Assembly: GCF_963678635.1 (NCBI RefSeq)
Contig: NC_087068.1
Coordinates: 38,341,649 to 38,401,648, forward strand
From: Symsagittifera roscoffensis
Taxonomy: Eukaryota; Xenacoelomorpha; Acoela; Convolutidae
Reading direction: 5' to 3'
Length of the DNA: 60,000 bases
Notes under the pieces: model-generated
Database searches by the model: none
What the model was told of the DNA's origin: nothing
Seen by the model: the letters and a program-made list of their open reading frames with translations, nothing else
Part shown: positions 11,300 to 23,940 of the stretch, piece after piece
Layout of the letters: each line of letters begins with the position of its first letter
Numbering within the stretch: the stretch's first letter is position 1
Program-made: the position numbers and the translations under genes

Positions 11300-11662
11300 T
11301 CGGAGAGATTTTGCTGAAAAAGAAATTTCAAACGCTTTCGCAACTATGTGCATTGTCAGGATTTTTACAATAAACTAATCTAAATGACGATAAAACATCA
11401 ATTTACAAATGAGATTTAAAATAATTCACATACAATTTGGTTCTAAACCATCAAGTTAAAAAATTAGCCAATCACAGTTGATGAAATTTTTGCTAAAAAT
11501 TAAACTTCAAACGTTTTCGCAACTATGTGCATCGCCAGGATTTTTCCAAAAAAACTAATCTAAATGACGATAAAAGATAAATTTACAAATGTTTTTTACA
11601 ATAATTCACATTTAATTTGGTTCTTAACCATCATGTTAAAAAATGAGCCAATCACAGTTGAC
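11300..11662. repeat. tandem pair of about 180-bp AT-rich repeats, copy B
   Basis: Copy of the pair at 5043-5401, with the same GCCAATCACAGTTGA ends. Confidence 0.75.
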
Positions 11663-13340
11663 CTCTAAATTACTATTACGATTACAATAATTTTAACCTC
11701 TAAAATTAATTAAACAAATTTAAATTAATTTGTCTGGAAGTTTCTGAGTCATAATTTCGATTTAGACATGTACATTTTAAATAAAAAACCAAAAATATTT
11801 TGGTACGAAATTTTCAGTGTAAGTTCCCTGCTCCTACACTCATCGCGCTTGTTCAGGCCCGGTTTCTCTTTCCTGATATGTATTGCTTCTAGTGTTAACA
11901 ATTTTGTTTGGTTGTTTGACCTGTCTATTTTTTCCCAACTAAGATCTGCGCTATTTTCCTCAAGTTGCTTTGCTGACGTTGACTTCTAAATTACTTTTCA
12001 GATTAAAATACTTTAGGCCAATAAAATTAATAAAACATTTTTAAATTTATTTTTCTGGGAGTTTCTGAATCGTAACTTTGATTAAGACATGTACGTTTTT
12101 TAAAAAAAAAAATATTTTGGGACTAACTTTTCAGTGTTTACTCCCTGCTCCTAAACTCATCGCGTGCATTCAAGCCCGGTTTCTCTTTCGTGATATGTAT
12201 TTCTTCTAGTGTTAACAAATTTGTTTGGTTGTTTGACGTATCGATAATTTCCCGACTTAGAGCTGCGCTATTTCCCTCAAGTTGGCATTGCTGAAGGTGG
12301 AGGCGTAACGGTGAGTCTGCTTTATTATGTTCCTCAATTCTAGAGGTCAAATGTTGAACAGTTTGTCTAAACATATCTGGAACTGCATCCACTACAGGAC
12401 AGTTTATAAACCTATCTTGACTCGAGTTCATTAGAAAATAATGACTTAAGTGACGGTAAACATGATTCTAGTTTTCTTGTGGTGAAAACCACTTGAACGT
12501 TAGTTAAGTTTTGTAACCTGTTACCAAATTATTGGCTTCGGTTACCTCTATATTGCACCATCAGCATTGTGGGCTTCATATTTTTTGGTGATTGAATTGA
12601 CAAACACTTCTCACTATCCAGGGACTTGCACTTACCCTCAATGATTTTGCACAGGGCGTCAACCGCCACCTTTGCGGACCAATTTTCAGTGTACTGATTT
12701 GTCAGCCATTGCGCCCTATTGGTTTCCATAGCCTTATTAAATTGCTCCTAGCTAGATGTACTCCTAAAAACCCTGTGTACAGTGCCTTAGAAAACACTAC
12801 GTTTATACTTCTATTGTTCAGTATAGTCCCAATATTGGTTTTTGATACCAATTGCAAAAAACACCCCTATCCTGCGAAACATTTATGTTCAAATCCAGGA
12901 ACGGGAGAATCCCCTCCGAATTAGTTTCCTCCAGAGTGAACTGCAGATTTAAACGAAGAGAATTGGCGGCACCGAGAAGACAATTCGGCTCCCCTCTGAC
13001 TGTTATAACAAGGTCATTCACATGCCCGAGGAACAATTTCACCTGAGGAGTATCCTTCTCCTTGTTCTTAGTGCGGCAGCAGCTTTCACAGTCTCGGTTA
13101 TTGATGCGTATTTGTCATCGGATCATTTTCCGCATTTTAGATCATACCGTTTTCGGGAACTCTTTTATTCAACCCTCTTTGATCTATATGTGAATTTCCT
13201 GCTGCAAAATGGAAACCGTTTTTGTCATTAATTTACTGTATCTCCGTTCCCATCGGTATTTCTTGTCTTAGCTTGGTCCAAAAAATCACGTCCAAAAAAT
13301 CATAAGCTTCAAAAAGTCCGGTAGCAGATCGCTTTTCAGA
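11663..13340 (-). pseudogene. decayed Penelope-like retroelement, copy B (RT core deleted)
   Basis: C-terminal half of the same PLE as at 5402-8290. 12818-13042 holds the end of the RT: HVNDLVITVRGEP, LQFTLEE, ILPFLDLNI and WYQKP, the usual PLE order. 12529-12729 reads QWLTNQYTENWSAK and VQYRGN. 12138-12431 holds the GIY-YIG region (HLTSRIEEHNKADS, LHLQQC) and the ending LLTLEEIHITKEKPGLN. As in copy A, the last 315 bp are tandemly repeated. The RT fingers and palm start are deleted at 13271. The catalytic box is HVND here too, so both copies descend from an already changed parent. Confidence 0.85.
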
Positions 13341-13385
13341 CATTTTCAGAGAAACTTTAGTCGATGTACATATACTTGAACTTTT

Positions 13386-13930
13386 TTATGGTCTCTGTCT
13401 TTTTCCTCTTATAATGCCAATCCGCTCTGACAGTCTTTGTTTGTGTGCCACAACCAAATGCAGAGATTTCAGCTCCAATTCAGCACTCTGGTGCAGCTTC
13501 AAAACTTTTTTCAGCTGCTCCGGGTCGTTTTGCTTGCTCTTGAAGAGTAGGCGTTTTGTTGCTGGAATAATGAGCACTCCTGTGCCGAGAAGCTGATTAA
13601 ACAAGCCGGGCGTTCCTTCCCTTCTGCACAAGAGGATCGTCAAATTCTGCTGCTTCTTCGACTTCAAATAGTTTGTCAGCTCCTGGACACCGGCTGGGCG
13701 GTAGTTGTTTGTTCTGTGGCTGTGAATGGTGTTCATCACCACATCGTGCCACACAAGCACTTTTTCCTCCTTGAATGGACTGTCTTCCAGTAATCGTCGG
13801 AGGTTCTTTCTTTGGTTCAGCAAGTTGTTATTGAGGGATAGGCCAGGAATTGCTGTGACAAGGCTCTCGTAACTCTTTTTCTCACATCTGTTGAGGGTGT
13901 TGAAGCATCTATGTTTTTCATAAACCTTTG
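13386..13930 (-). pseudogene. unidentified ORF fragment between the PLE and RLE element C
   Basis: An open frame (from about 13930; first Met at 13823) reads KKSYESLVTAIPGL, KVLVWHDVVMNTI, NNYRPAGVQELTNYL, LTILLCRREGTPGLF and a Lys-rich end, stopping at 13386. It looks like genuine protein with mixed strands and helices, but I cannot name it. It directly precedes the PLE reading frame on the same strand and directly follows the RLE domain of element C, so it may be an upstream ORF of the PLE, or a fragment brought in by either element. Only its last 140 bp or so are present near 8270-8412. Confidence 0.4.
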
Positions 13931-16475
13931 TCAGGTTTTCGATCCTCCGCCTCGTCGGCGGCCGTTCCGCGCTTACAAAACGAGCGTGCGCTGATTCTAC
14001 TAGAGTATAGAGTCAACTACCGTTACATCCTACAGGAGCTGCCCATTGGACGAGCGTCAAACCCTTTGGTCGCTACTGATCTGTTTTGTGGAGGTGTCAT
14101 GGCTCTAAAACAGAATGAATGTGAGTCGAGGCCAGACTTTTTTTTGAAAACATTCAAATTTGAATGTCTAGAGAAACTCTGCACTTTTGAGACAAGATAG
14201 GCCAAGTTATCCATCTTGGTTACATCTTTTCCGCAATTGCATCCATGTTTTTCACAAACTTTTGAACCTAGGCGGAGTCGAATTGCAACTGCAAGCTGCA
14301 GATTCGAGAATTTGATTTTTAGATTTTTACAGGGAATTACACTCAACCATTGCGATTCGAACTTATCCTGGTAAGCGTTGAACTTTTGTACATCAAAAGG
14401 TTCTAATTTCATAATCATTTGAGAATTTTTTAAATCAGAAGTGGGCTCTGTCCAATTGTTTTGGATTTCGTTTTTCTGGGTTAGTTCACATTATGCTAAT
14501 TCAAACCAAAATTCTAATGCCTCACTATCTGTTCCATTTTTGTGCTCCAAACCAAAAAAATTCATTTGAGGTAGCTTTCGCTCCTACTGCTGAGGCTAAA
14601 AAGGTGGGTAGAGCTATTAGGCGAGCGGAAGATACACTCAAGCCACCTTTGACTGCCAGGAGAATGGCTTGCAAAAATTGATTATCATTCAGTTTTCAAC
14701 TTGTTACCATATGTAAAAATTTTCGTATTTTTTTTCAAATTATCACCTCGCAAAAAACAAGGACTTGTACGCAAAAGTATAGGAGTTTCGCCATACTGAA
14801 GCTTTTTTTAAGAGGTAAGAACATCCAGCTTATCAAATGCCTCCGAAATTTTTTTTCAGCTGAGCTTTTTTTCCATTTCGCAGATCTTCTCGATAAGATT
14901 CGCCTATAGGGGTCCAAGATTACAAGTTCATTCTTGGATTTAACTTTTTTGGACATAGTTTTTAAGATTGACTTAAAATTGTTTTGCAAGGCGTACTTGT
15001 GGTCTCTCCTGGAAAACATAGCTCACATTTTTCTGTGTTTAGGTTTAAGCCATTATCAATTTGATTTTCTCTAGTTCTCGGAGCACTATCTTGTAGTCGG
15101 CAAGGTTTCGGTCATCTAAAAACCAAAAGTTTAATTTCGAGTCAAGCTTTTTCTTACAAGCGTCTTATTTGTTTCAGCAAAAAGCGTTGAAGTCTCGGGA
15201 TCACCTTGTTGTGTCCATCCTCCAGCATAATGATAGAGTTTCCGTAAAAAAGATAACTCGGTTCTCTGTAGGCGCAATGAGTACATTTGCACAACTACGG
15301 GTGGTTCAAAAAAACTTGATTCAGCATAATTTCTCTATTAAGCGAATGAAATGCATTACTAAAATCTAATTTAAGTGAAACGGAATATTTCGGGGTTGTC
15401 ATTGCACTCTATCAAAATTACAAACAAGTTTGCAGCAATTTCTGCTCCTCGTTTAGTACCACATCCTACTTGAAAACTCCCAAACAATTTTTGTAGCTCT
15501 GAGAGAGCCTTGCTTCCCGCGCATTTAGACACAAAGCGTCTGAGCGTGTAGCCGATGGCAATCGGTCGCAAGGCTCCGTCTATTTTTACGATGGCGATAA
15601 GTTTTGCTCTAAAAAGCAAATGTCTTAGCTGTTCGGGTACTTTACCTTCACCCATAATGTTTAGAAGCTTAGTAAGCGATTTCAATAAATTGAGCCCCGC
15701 ATTGCCCTTTGATTTACTAATAAGGTCATTAGAAGTTTTGCAAACAATCTTGTACGGACGGGCCCCCGAACCATTCGGAAATTACATAATTGATTTGTAC
15801 ACCTCGATTTCAGTTACGAAAAAATATATCGAAGTTTTCCGGGCTTAGGGTATCTATATTAGCTCTTTTTGGGCGTTTAGATACCAACTGTTCGTACTTA
15901 GTAATCAAAAAAGAAGCGATCTTCGAGCGTAATCAAAAAGAACGTAATCAAAAAAGAGCGGTCATCTGAAGCGGCCAGCCTTATTTCTCCCTTTATATAT
16001 CCCTCATCGAGCTTGCTGCTGATTAGCTTTTTCCTCTGATCGAGACTGGATGATTGAGGAAGGATTTTAGGCAATGAAACAATATTTGCTCTAATTTTTT
16101 TTATTGGAGAGCTCATAGCTGTCGTTTTTTTTAAAGACCACTTCTCTTGGGTTATTCAATAAAAAACAAAAGAGACGTCAGAAAAACCACAATAAGTATT
16201 TTTTCTACTTTGTATAGAATATCATACAATTTATCCGAAAGACTTTCTGCCAAGGGAACACGCGCGTCCTTAGGTACTCTTCTGAGAACTCGGACAATAG
16301 AATTGGCTGTATTTACATGATTGTCTAGCACTAAGTCATCACCAATTGAAGCATTATTGACAAATTTTACATTAACACATTTAGGACATTAAAAACTATT
16401 GGATTTCTTTAGAATCGCCAAGAGTTTCATTTACATAACTGATATGACACCAATTAGAACAACAATCGCATCTTA
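13931..16475 (-). pseudogene. second RLE-type non-LTR retrotransposon (element C), decayed
   Basis: Read from 16475 downwards: a zinc-finger-like start (CDCCSNWCH, then CPKC), VLRRVPKDARVPLAE (about 16270), SSKLDEGYIKGEIRLAASDD (about 15985), RT fingers at 15371-15685 (GALRPIAIGYTLRR, GCGTKRGAE), motif A (LDFSNAFHSLNR, about 15370), a catalytic box FLDD at about 15115 and GLNLNTEKCEL (about 15040). The endonuclease region is at 14023-14418 (WLSVIP, RLRLGSKVC, CNCG, SRHSNLN) with DVTVVDS near 14010-14030 and CKRGTAADEAEDRK near 13960. Frames change many times and stops abound. It belongs to a different subfamily from copies A/B: the motif spacing and the endonuclease signature (DVTVVD versus FFDV) differ. 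Confidence 0.82.
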
Positions 16476-17020
16476 TTCATTTTAAAAGTGTTGAAGAGTT
16501 TAATCATTCTGTGTATACTCATTGTTTGGATTTGCATGTAACTTGCGACATAAGGCACGCGGAGCATTTTGAGCTAAGGAACATAAAGTGAGAAGGAAAC
16601 TTTTGAATCCAAAAAAAATTAAGAATAATTTAGAAAAAATAAAATCGGTTTCCAGAATAAACAATATTGAAAAAAATTTTAGAATCCTTTAGAGAGCAGT
16701 CATTCTACACAAAAACCTCAGTAGACGCTAAATGAGAAAAAAAATTATTAAACTGTTGTTATGAAAATATTCTGAGCCATTAAAAACTAAAATCTCAAGC
16801 TTTCACATCCCATCCCTACGAAATAAAAAAAATGATCATTTTTTGCCACTATGCAAAATCAAACAAAAAAAGCTTGAGGCAAAAAGTAAATCAGACCACA
16901 AAATTTTAGACAGAGGTAAAGCTGTGCTTCGCAACCGCTTGCGAGAACACTGCCAAAGAGAAGCTCTATCAGTGAAATAAGAAAAAGCGAAATAATTCTC
17001 GAATTAGCAAAAACTCGGCA

Positions 17021-17090
17021 ACCTGTCGGAATCGAATCTGCTTTCTAGCAGATTTGAGTCTCGTGCGATAACTACTCATTCACGAATGCT
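17021..17090 (-). repeat. tRNA-like segment (tRNA pseudogene or SINE head)
   Basis: On the minus strand a B-box-like GATTCGATTCC (17028-17038) is preceded by an anticodon-region-like GAGACTCAAATCTGC and an A-box-like TGAATGAGTAG (17071-17083). Spacing is close to that of a Leu/Ser-type tRNA, but the acceptor stem is not convincing. A tRNA-derived SINE head or a dead tRNA is likely. Confidence 0.35.
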
Positions 17091-18759
17091 TAATATCCTG
17101 AAAACTAGCCACCAATAACGCAGCTACCTATGCTAAAAAAAACAACAATTCGATCAGTTAAAATAGCACCAAATACAAAAAGAGAGAATTTTGCATGTAA
17201 CAAAGCATGAAGCTAAACAATGTAAAACTTTGCATTTCACACAAAATGCGAGATACATTGAGTTGCAAATTCTCTGAAATCGATCATGTTATCATTGCAC
17301 TGCTGTTTGAAACAAAGATTTTTTTTCGGTTCATTCGAGGAATTACAAATGGTCCAGCTGTATAAACTTTTTACTATTCAGATATTAAAGCACATATGAT
17401 AGTATAATGCTGCCGCAGCCTATCAATTCCAAAGTGCCGCCAAAAGTAGCACTTTGTTTTGCGATTTAGGTTGAAAAAAAAAACGTTGGAAAACTTATAC
17501 ACTATGCTTTGCCAGTGTAAAATTTGTACAATTACACCATCCTTCGCCAGAATAAAAAATCTACAGCAAAAACGGTTTTTTAAGGAACAGGCTTTAGTTG
17601 TTTCTGGTGAGATGAAGATAACGGCGCTTTCTCAACTTTATCAGTCGCTATGCATTTGTGGCTAATGCTATGCATTTGTGGGAGCAGCAACACCCTGGAA
17701 GAGTTCAAACACGTGCAAAATGAAAACTGTTGGATGAAAACCCTTGGACAATTGTCCCAAAGTTTTTACTACTACTACTAGCGCCGCCAAGTCAAAAAGT
17801 TCTAGTTAAATGATGGCAAACTGATTTTGGACCGTATTTGCTTTTAGGTATATGGAAAAACTCAGAAACTGGTTTTTCGAGAATTTTTAAAATTCTGTAA
17901 GGAACGAACTAAAATGGCTCAGAAGAAAACAATCAAAAACTTCTTGCCATTTTTTTTCTTAAGAAAATCATCGAACCCTTTTTTCAAAAAGGTTTTCGAC
18001 CTTTTCTGTACAGCTGGACAATTTCCATATATAGATAAAGCTCCTGTAAATTAACTTTCATGAGTAAAATTGATAATCGGAAGCTTAGAAAATTCTGGAA
18101 CTAGAACCCCAATTTAATAACAAAGTACCGAATTTTCAATACGCATATCTTTCCAAATTAGGCATATTTTTATCCAAACTCAGTGTAGGCACCCTGTAGG
18201 ATCATTGAAACATTGTTAATGTCGGACCTCCGAGTTTAAATTTCTTGTAATTTAGAAGGATTTGGTTGTTTATGATTTCGCAAAGTAGTTCGAAATTTTT
18301 CAACTAGGTATATTCGTCCAGCAGACAATTCGAGATTGTGAAATATTCTTTTTAACAGACAGAAATTAGCATATGATTTCATCTGAACCCAAAAAAATCT
18401 GTGTCACCAAATTCTTGATCAAAGAATAGTTCGAATTTTTGAAGCAAAAAACAACTAGTAGTCTAAATTATGGACCGTGCTTGAACAAAACAAGGTCGAT
18501 GTAGTGCTATATAAAAACACATAAACTCAAAACCAAGGTCTCAAGGATATAGAAAAAGCTGTTTTAGACAATGATTGGTTTCTTTTTCTAGCACAGTTTT
18601 GATTGGCTTCAAATTCATGAAAAAAAATGCTTCAAAATTTCATGTTCATGAACGTTTTTGTCATACACTAAGGACTGAAACCTTTCTGCAGACGATGCTT
18701 TACTTACTTTGTAGTTTTTCAAATAATCAGTTTTTCATATCTGAAAAGAAATGTTCAAA

Positions 18760-19260
18760 GGAACAAAGTTGGCTCTCCCTAAACTTAATGACTGGATTTG
18801 AAGGAAAATCAATTTGAACTAAAAAAAACTGAACCGTTTTTCAAACAAAACCAAGCTGCAATGCAACATAACAAAATGTCACTTGTGTTTATTTTAAATT
18901 TTTGTTTTTATTAACATCTTAACAAGCTTCTAGCACTAAATTCGGCAAAAAACGAAAATATTGAAGTCTCTGAGCAAGTTTCAGCCAAAAAAGTGCAGTC
19001 AAAGTGCAGATGGTTTACTTATTGACTTATTGTATAAATTCACTTGGAAATTAATATTCAAAAAAAAACTAGCACTCTTCAAAATTAATGACTGAATGTA
19101 GATGAAATTTACAATAAATCACATTAAAAAGACTGAAACGACTTTCAAGCAACCAAGAAAATTGTCACTTATGCTTGTTTTATTTATAGTTTTTGTTTTT
19201 GTATGTTTGATTTTTCGTCAAATTAAGAAGCTTTCAAGGATTTTTGTAGGTTTATTTGAA
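18760..19260. repeat. diverged tandem duplication, about 290 bp unit
   Basis: Two stretches (about 18760-18960 and 19060-19255) share in the same order CTTAATGACTGgaTtTGAagGAAA-like, GACTGAA/ACTGAAC, TTTCAAgCAA, AAaaTGTCACTT and TTTTTGTTTTT blocks. Strongly diverged; noticed by eye. Confidence 0.4.
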
Positions 19261-20039
19261 TAATTGGGTCTTCATTGAACTCATGGGAGGATTCAAAATC
19301 ATTTCGCATTGATATATGGCATCTCACTAAAGTTAAGATATAATAATAAAAAAAGTTATCGCTCGATTTTTTTTCTGCTAATGTGCCAATTAATTATTTC
19401 TTAGAAATTTTTTCAAAAAATTTTTTCAACTGAGTTGAATAGTGATTAATTCTAGCAGTCACTTACAAAATACCACTCGATCAACAACATCTCAAATGAA
19501 ACAAAAGAAGTTTTCTTTTTGCTGTTGTCTCCCATAGTTTTTCACTGTCTCTAAAGAAAGAAGTTCTCTTCTTGAACTTTTTAGGGAGCAAGATAACGGA
19601 TACAATTACGCTAAAATAAGGGATTAAAACCATTAAAAACTAGTCGTGGCCGGGCAATTCATGTTTGGGATTCTGATAAGAACCTAAGAGTTTACCTGAA
19701 AACTAGGAAATTAAAGCTAACAAGAAATTGGCAATCAAGAATTCAGCTTTTTTTTGCAATTTAACTTTCTTTTGCTATTTACCTGTTATTTCATATTAAT
19801 ACTACTTTTATATGTTAAAATGAAGACCTATCGAGTCGATCATCGACATCTCCCGTTAAAGAACAAAAAAATTTTAATTTGGTTATTCTTCCCATTGTTT
19901 GTTTCCATTTCTATAGAGAGATACGTTGTCCCTCAATTTTTTTCTTCTTTGTCGTTTCGTCGTTCATTTTGAACGCCTGGTTGTTCAAAAACTCAAAATT
20001 TGAGTACTAATATTGAGTTTCCATGATGTAACAAGTAAG

Positions 20040-23000
20040 CCAACAAAACTTGATAAATCATTATTCACAGAAAAAAAATTCTATCGCATACCTACTGAAA
20101 ACGAAACAAGGTCCGACAAGGGTTCGGAGCCAGACTTTTTGGTGCAAAAGTATCGAGGTTAGCTTTTTACTAACTGTGAAGAAAACTGAAAGAATTTGTG
20201 TTCCGACCTTAAACAAAAATGCGATTTCTTGCTTAGATATGCCGACCTTTACGGAGGAAAGGAAAAAGGGTTCTTTGACTCGTGGGTAATTTTTCTAGAA
20301 AATTTCAAACGCTTGAAGTCCGCATTTGTAAAACCATCCAAATCAAACTTGAAAGCAACAAATTGTTATGCCGCAAACAGAAAGATCGCAAATTTTACGA
20401 ACCATAAGAGAATCATCCATCAAATATTTACGAACCATAATAAAATCGGATGTACCATAATACAATCATCCGAACATGACTGGTTACGCAATTTAATCAT
20501 TTTTAAAACCTGTGATCATTAACAGACAATTGTATCAGAAAAACCAAAACCGTCTGACGCAATAGGTCAAGCCATAATCGACAAAAATGGATGTTGCAAT
20601 AAATTTAGATATGGCTTAAGTAAGTACTAATGACAAGTGTATAACAGTTTTAAATATGCAAAAAGAGAATCTAGCCTAAACAATAAAAAGTCAATATCAA
20701 GTGATATGAAAGCCTTGCCAAATATCACCTGAAATTAGGTCGGGCAAAAAACTGTATATCACGTGTGAACACATGAAGGATCTGTTGGAACATTAAATAA
20801 TTCATTATAAAAAACGTACTGTAAATAATCAGTAAAGTTCATATATCCCATCAAAATAATTGAGATCAGGAAAAAAAATTTCCATTTAGAAATTACTCTG
20901 TCAGGAGAAGAAATAAGTGCTGATGACGATTATTCATTGTTAAACATCAGATTAAACTACAACAAAAACGGCCTGTAAACGAAAAGTTTTAGAAAAAAAA
21001 TGCATTGGTAATCAATGCAATTGTAAAAATCATTAATCAAGTGGATACTTCTTGCCCAAATTTTTTTTTGAAAATGCTAGCCTCGAAAAAAACGCAGTAA
21101 ATTAATAATAAACAAGACTGCTCGTATCAGGGCCCTGAATGTTCCGACTGCTTTTGGAGCAGCAGTAATAACATAAAAACATTATATGAAATAAAATGAA
21201 ATGAAATTTTTTTTTCTAAAATTTGAAGTTTTTTATGAAAATCATCCCCCCACTCGCCATATGACGTACAAAAAGATAGTTTTCGTTCCTTGTAACGCAT
21301 CAATTATGGCAAATAAGCTTCGTTCAACCAATTTGGAACGATTTCTAAGACGGATTAAATCTCCGCTTACGCGTTAATAGCGCGAATTATATCGCGCGTT
21401 AATTGTCCCAAATTGGTCAAAATGGCAATCTTTAAACCCTCATAACTTTACGAAAAAAGATCACAGGTGAAATATCTTTTCAAATTTAAGCTCAGGAAAA
21501 CAATACCTTTTGAATGATATAAAAAAAATTCCGTCAAAAATGGCTAGTTAAAAAGTCGAAATTTGTCTGAAGAAAAAAAACCCACCCCGAGCACAAATAT
21601 TCCGTTACTTTCGTATCAAAAATCGGAACAAAAACAGCCGATAGTTAGGAAGTTCCGTGCTTTTTTCCGTATTCAATTCAATGAATGGACGAGCGAAGAC
21701 ATCCTACTCTTTTTGTGACTCGACGCTAGAACGAAACATGATAATGAATCAAAATTCACCGAAGATGAGGAATGAAACAGCTCAGAAACATTGCATACCC
21801 TTCATCAATGACGTGACCTTACTTAAATCCTGTAAGTTAAATGGACAAAATAATTCAAATTTTACACATAAAAAGAATTTTAAAAACCTTTCAGAAATCG
21901 GAAAAACCCTATTGGATAGAAGAATAACAAAATTTCACAACCCCATTAAAGCGATTCATTAATTGATTGTTATAACGGGAAAAAACGGATATGTGAAAAC
22001 AAACAATCAGATATTCAAGAAAAAGTATAAAATTTCGCATAGTCAGATGTTAATTCATATTATCGCCCGCCCACTTTCAAACAAAAAACTGATTGAAAAA
22101 TGGTTCTTTAGCCTTGATTTGAGAAGTGCGTTCTGACAGCTAAAATTTTGTGATAATACAAGCAAACAAAAGTAGTTTCAGCATAGTGGGAGACAAAGCA
22201 TTTTAAATTTTCACTTCCCAAGTATGCATTCTTTTTGACAGAGACGAAATTTCACGTTTTCAAACCGATTTTTTGCATAACAGACTAGAGGCCACGCTTG
22301 TTAAATGAGAAAAATAAACATCAATCACGTCAGCATTCGACTATAGTTTTTTGAAAACTCATAAAATTAAGTATTCTTCAATCAAACTAGAGTTACTAGT
22401 GGTAGATTGGGCAAATAAAAATTTTAAAATTTAATGTTATGCGTGAATATTTGAAATTGTAACAGATCATAAAGCCTTTTTATCCGCGTTAAACACAAAT
22501 CAACGGAACAAATTTTGCTTTAAATAGTTTGATTCGATGGGCGAATAGACGGTTTTACTTTCAATATCAAAGTATATGACAACCCTCCCAGGAAAAAATA
22601 AAGGATTTATCAATCTCCTTTCAAAACCTACATCGGAGAAAAAAATCTTCCCATATAGCAATAAAATAACGAAAGTGTAGTGGCACCAATCAATAATATT
22701 CTCGAAACTTGAATCAAAATAACTTTTGAAAAAAAAAGAAAAAAAACATATATAACGCACCAAGAGTATTTAGAAAAAACGTTGGAGGCAAATAGTGTAA
22801 ACAATGCCACTGTTTTTCACAATAGACAAGTGATAAGTGTAAAAAAGTTTTACAAACCAGTTATTTTCAGTTTTATTAAATTCGTCTCCAGATATGGAAC
22901 CTTATAAAACTTGCTCTTGAGAAGACAGGAGCAGGCTAACTGGGCGCAAAATGATCAAGTAGAAGACAAATACATCAATGCAATCTCACCAGAGGAAAAA

Positions 23001-23940
23001 TGGTAGTAGAGTGACCCGACGGACAACACGGCGGCTGTCAAACAGAGAGCCCACTGTCAAATCCATTTTCAATATGAGTAATTGATATAGAATACAGTCA
23101 ATCAGAAAGAATGAAAAACATATTTCACACCAAAAAAAGGGAAAATTTAAACGACGCCGAGCATACAATAACTTTCGATAACAGGCACAGTTTTTGATAG
23201 TACACAGGAACCACTGTAAACATGTTTAAATTAAACAGAACCAGGGAGAGAAACTCACCGACGAAGAGATACGACTCTGGACTTGTGGGAACCTCTTTTA
23301 GCTGACAGTCTGAAACAATTTCGTTGAAAAAAGCAAGATATCAGCGAAAGATCGTTCATTAAGCAAAGGTTACCTTTGCCTACTTTTAGGTACACCATCG
23401 TTTGTAGATTTAGATCATTGAGATAGTGTTTTATATGACTAATTGGTACAGTCTTTAAAATGCAACTCCGATGTCTAAGCTCTCACGTCTGAAGAGTTTT
23501 TAGATACCTCCTGACAGTCAACACTGGCGGATACCCAAAAACGCCTCCAGGGGTCACACCGGCAGACCTTATAGTAGTAGAGAGCTTTCCGGAGTTACCG
23601 CAGACGATCTTCAGCTCCTCCAACCCATCAGGTAGCTTTTCCAAATCTCGATGACATGTGGACTCTTTAAATTCTCGGAGAAAGGTGTTTTGTAGACATA
23701 GTCAGGACAACAGAAGAATGTTTAAACGAGGAACAGAAGGACAATTTCTTGTGCTTGAACTAAAAAAGGGTCCTGAAAAAAATAAACCAAGCCCACATAC
23801 AATCAACTCTTCCTTAAAACCGTTATAGCAAAAACTACCGAAGTTTTTCTTCTCCAAACTCCTCGTTAGACCCCAAACAGGAGGTCATTGGTTCGTTCTT
23901 GGCCGGAGTAGATGATACGATTGAAGAATAACGTAGCGAC
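20040..23940 (+). pseudogene. highly degraded Ty3/gypsy-like relic with nested insertion
   Basis: The best evidence is at 22101-22148 (WFFSLDLRSAF, stop, QLKF: RT domain A region of gypsy elements) and 22386-22480 (LELLVVDW, then VTDHKAFLSAL: the RNase H segment). Spacing between them is shorter than in the intact element at 52.4 kb, so material is lost. 21640-21962 and 20050-20520 have protein-like short frames that could be Gag/protease remnants. 23515-23660 has an open, less AT-rich stretch (TPPGVTPADLIVVESFPELP, then NPSG) that may be its 3' part. A Helentron-like element (21113-21629) sits inside. Outer boundaries are guesses and no LTRs were found. Confidence 0.5.
21113..21629 (-). mobile_element. 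Helentron-like non-autonomous element, copy H1
   Basis: Reverse-orientation member of a family of about 520 bp seen four times. Read on the minus strand it begins GTTCCGAtttttgatacGAAAGTAACGGAA, contains the CpG-rich core GCGCGATATAATTCGCGC and ends with AGTCGGAAC, a palindrome TCAGGGCCCTGA and ATACGAGCAGTCTTG. See H2 for the architecture. Non-coding. Confidence 0.6.

Larger units (their letters stand above)
8999..13271. repeat. segmental duplication, copy B
   Basis: Second copy of the block at 2777-6994, in the same orientation. It ends by joining directly to sequence matching 8208-8412, so about 1.2 kb covering the PLE RT core is deleted here. Private changes include a frameshift and a lost start codon in SNW1 and a 70-odd-bp insertion in the last intron of the upstream gene. 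Confidence 0.9.
16476..20039. other. AT-rich intergenic DNA, no gene seen
   Basis: Stop-dense AT-rich DNA. Apart from the tRNA-like segment and the diverged duplication listed separately, I note a short tandem repeat of GCTATGCATTTGTGG at about 17646-17681. No coding region can be supported. Confidence 0.5.

Noticed and set aside
15371-16116. Reading 15371-15685 as a separate host gene
   Set aside because: Its motifs (LRPIAIG.TLRR, GTKRGAE) belong to RT fingers, and the flanking frames continue the same retrotransposon, so it was merged into element C.
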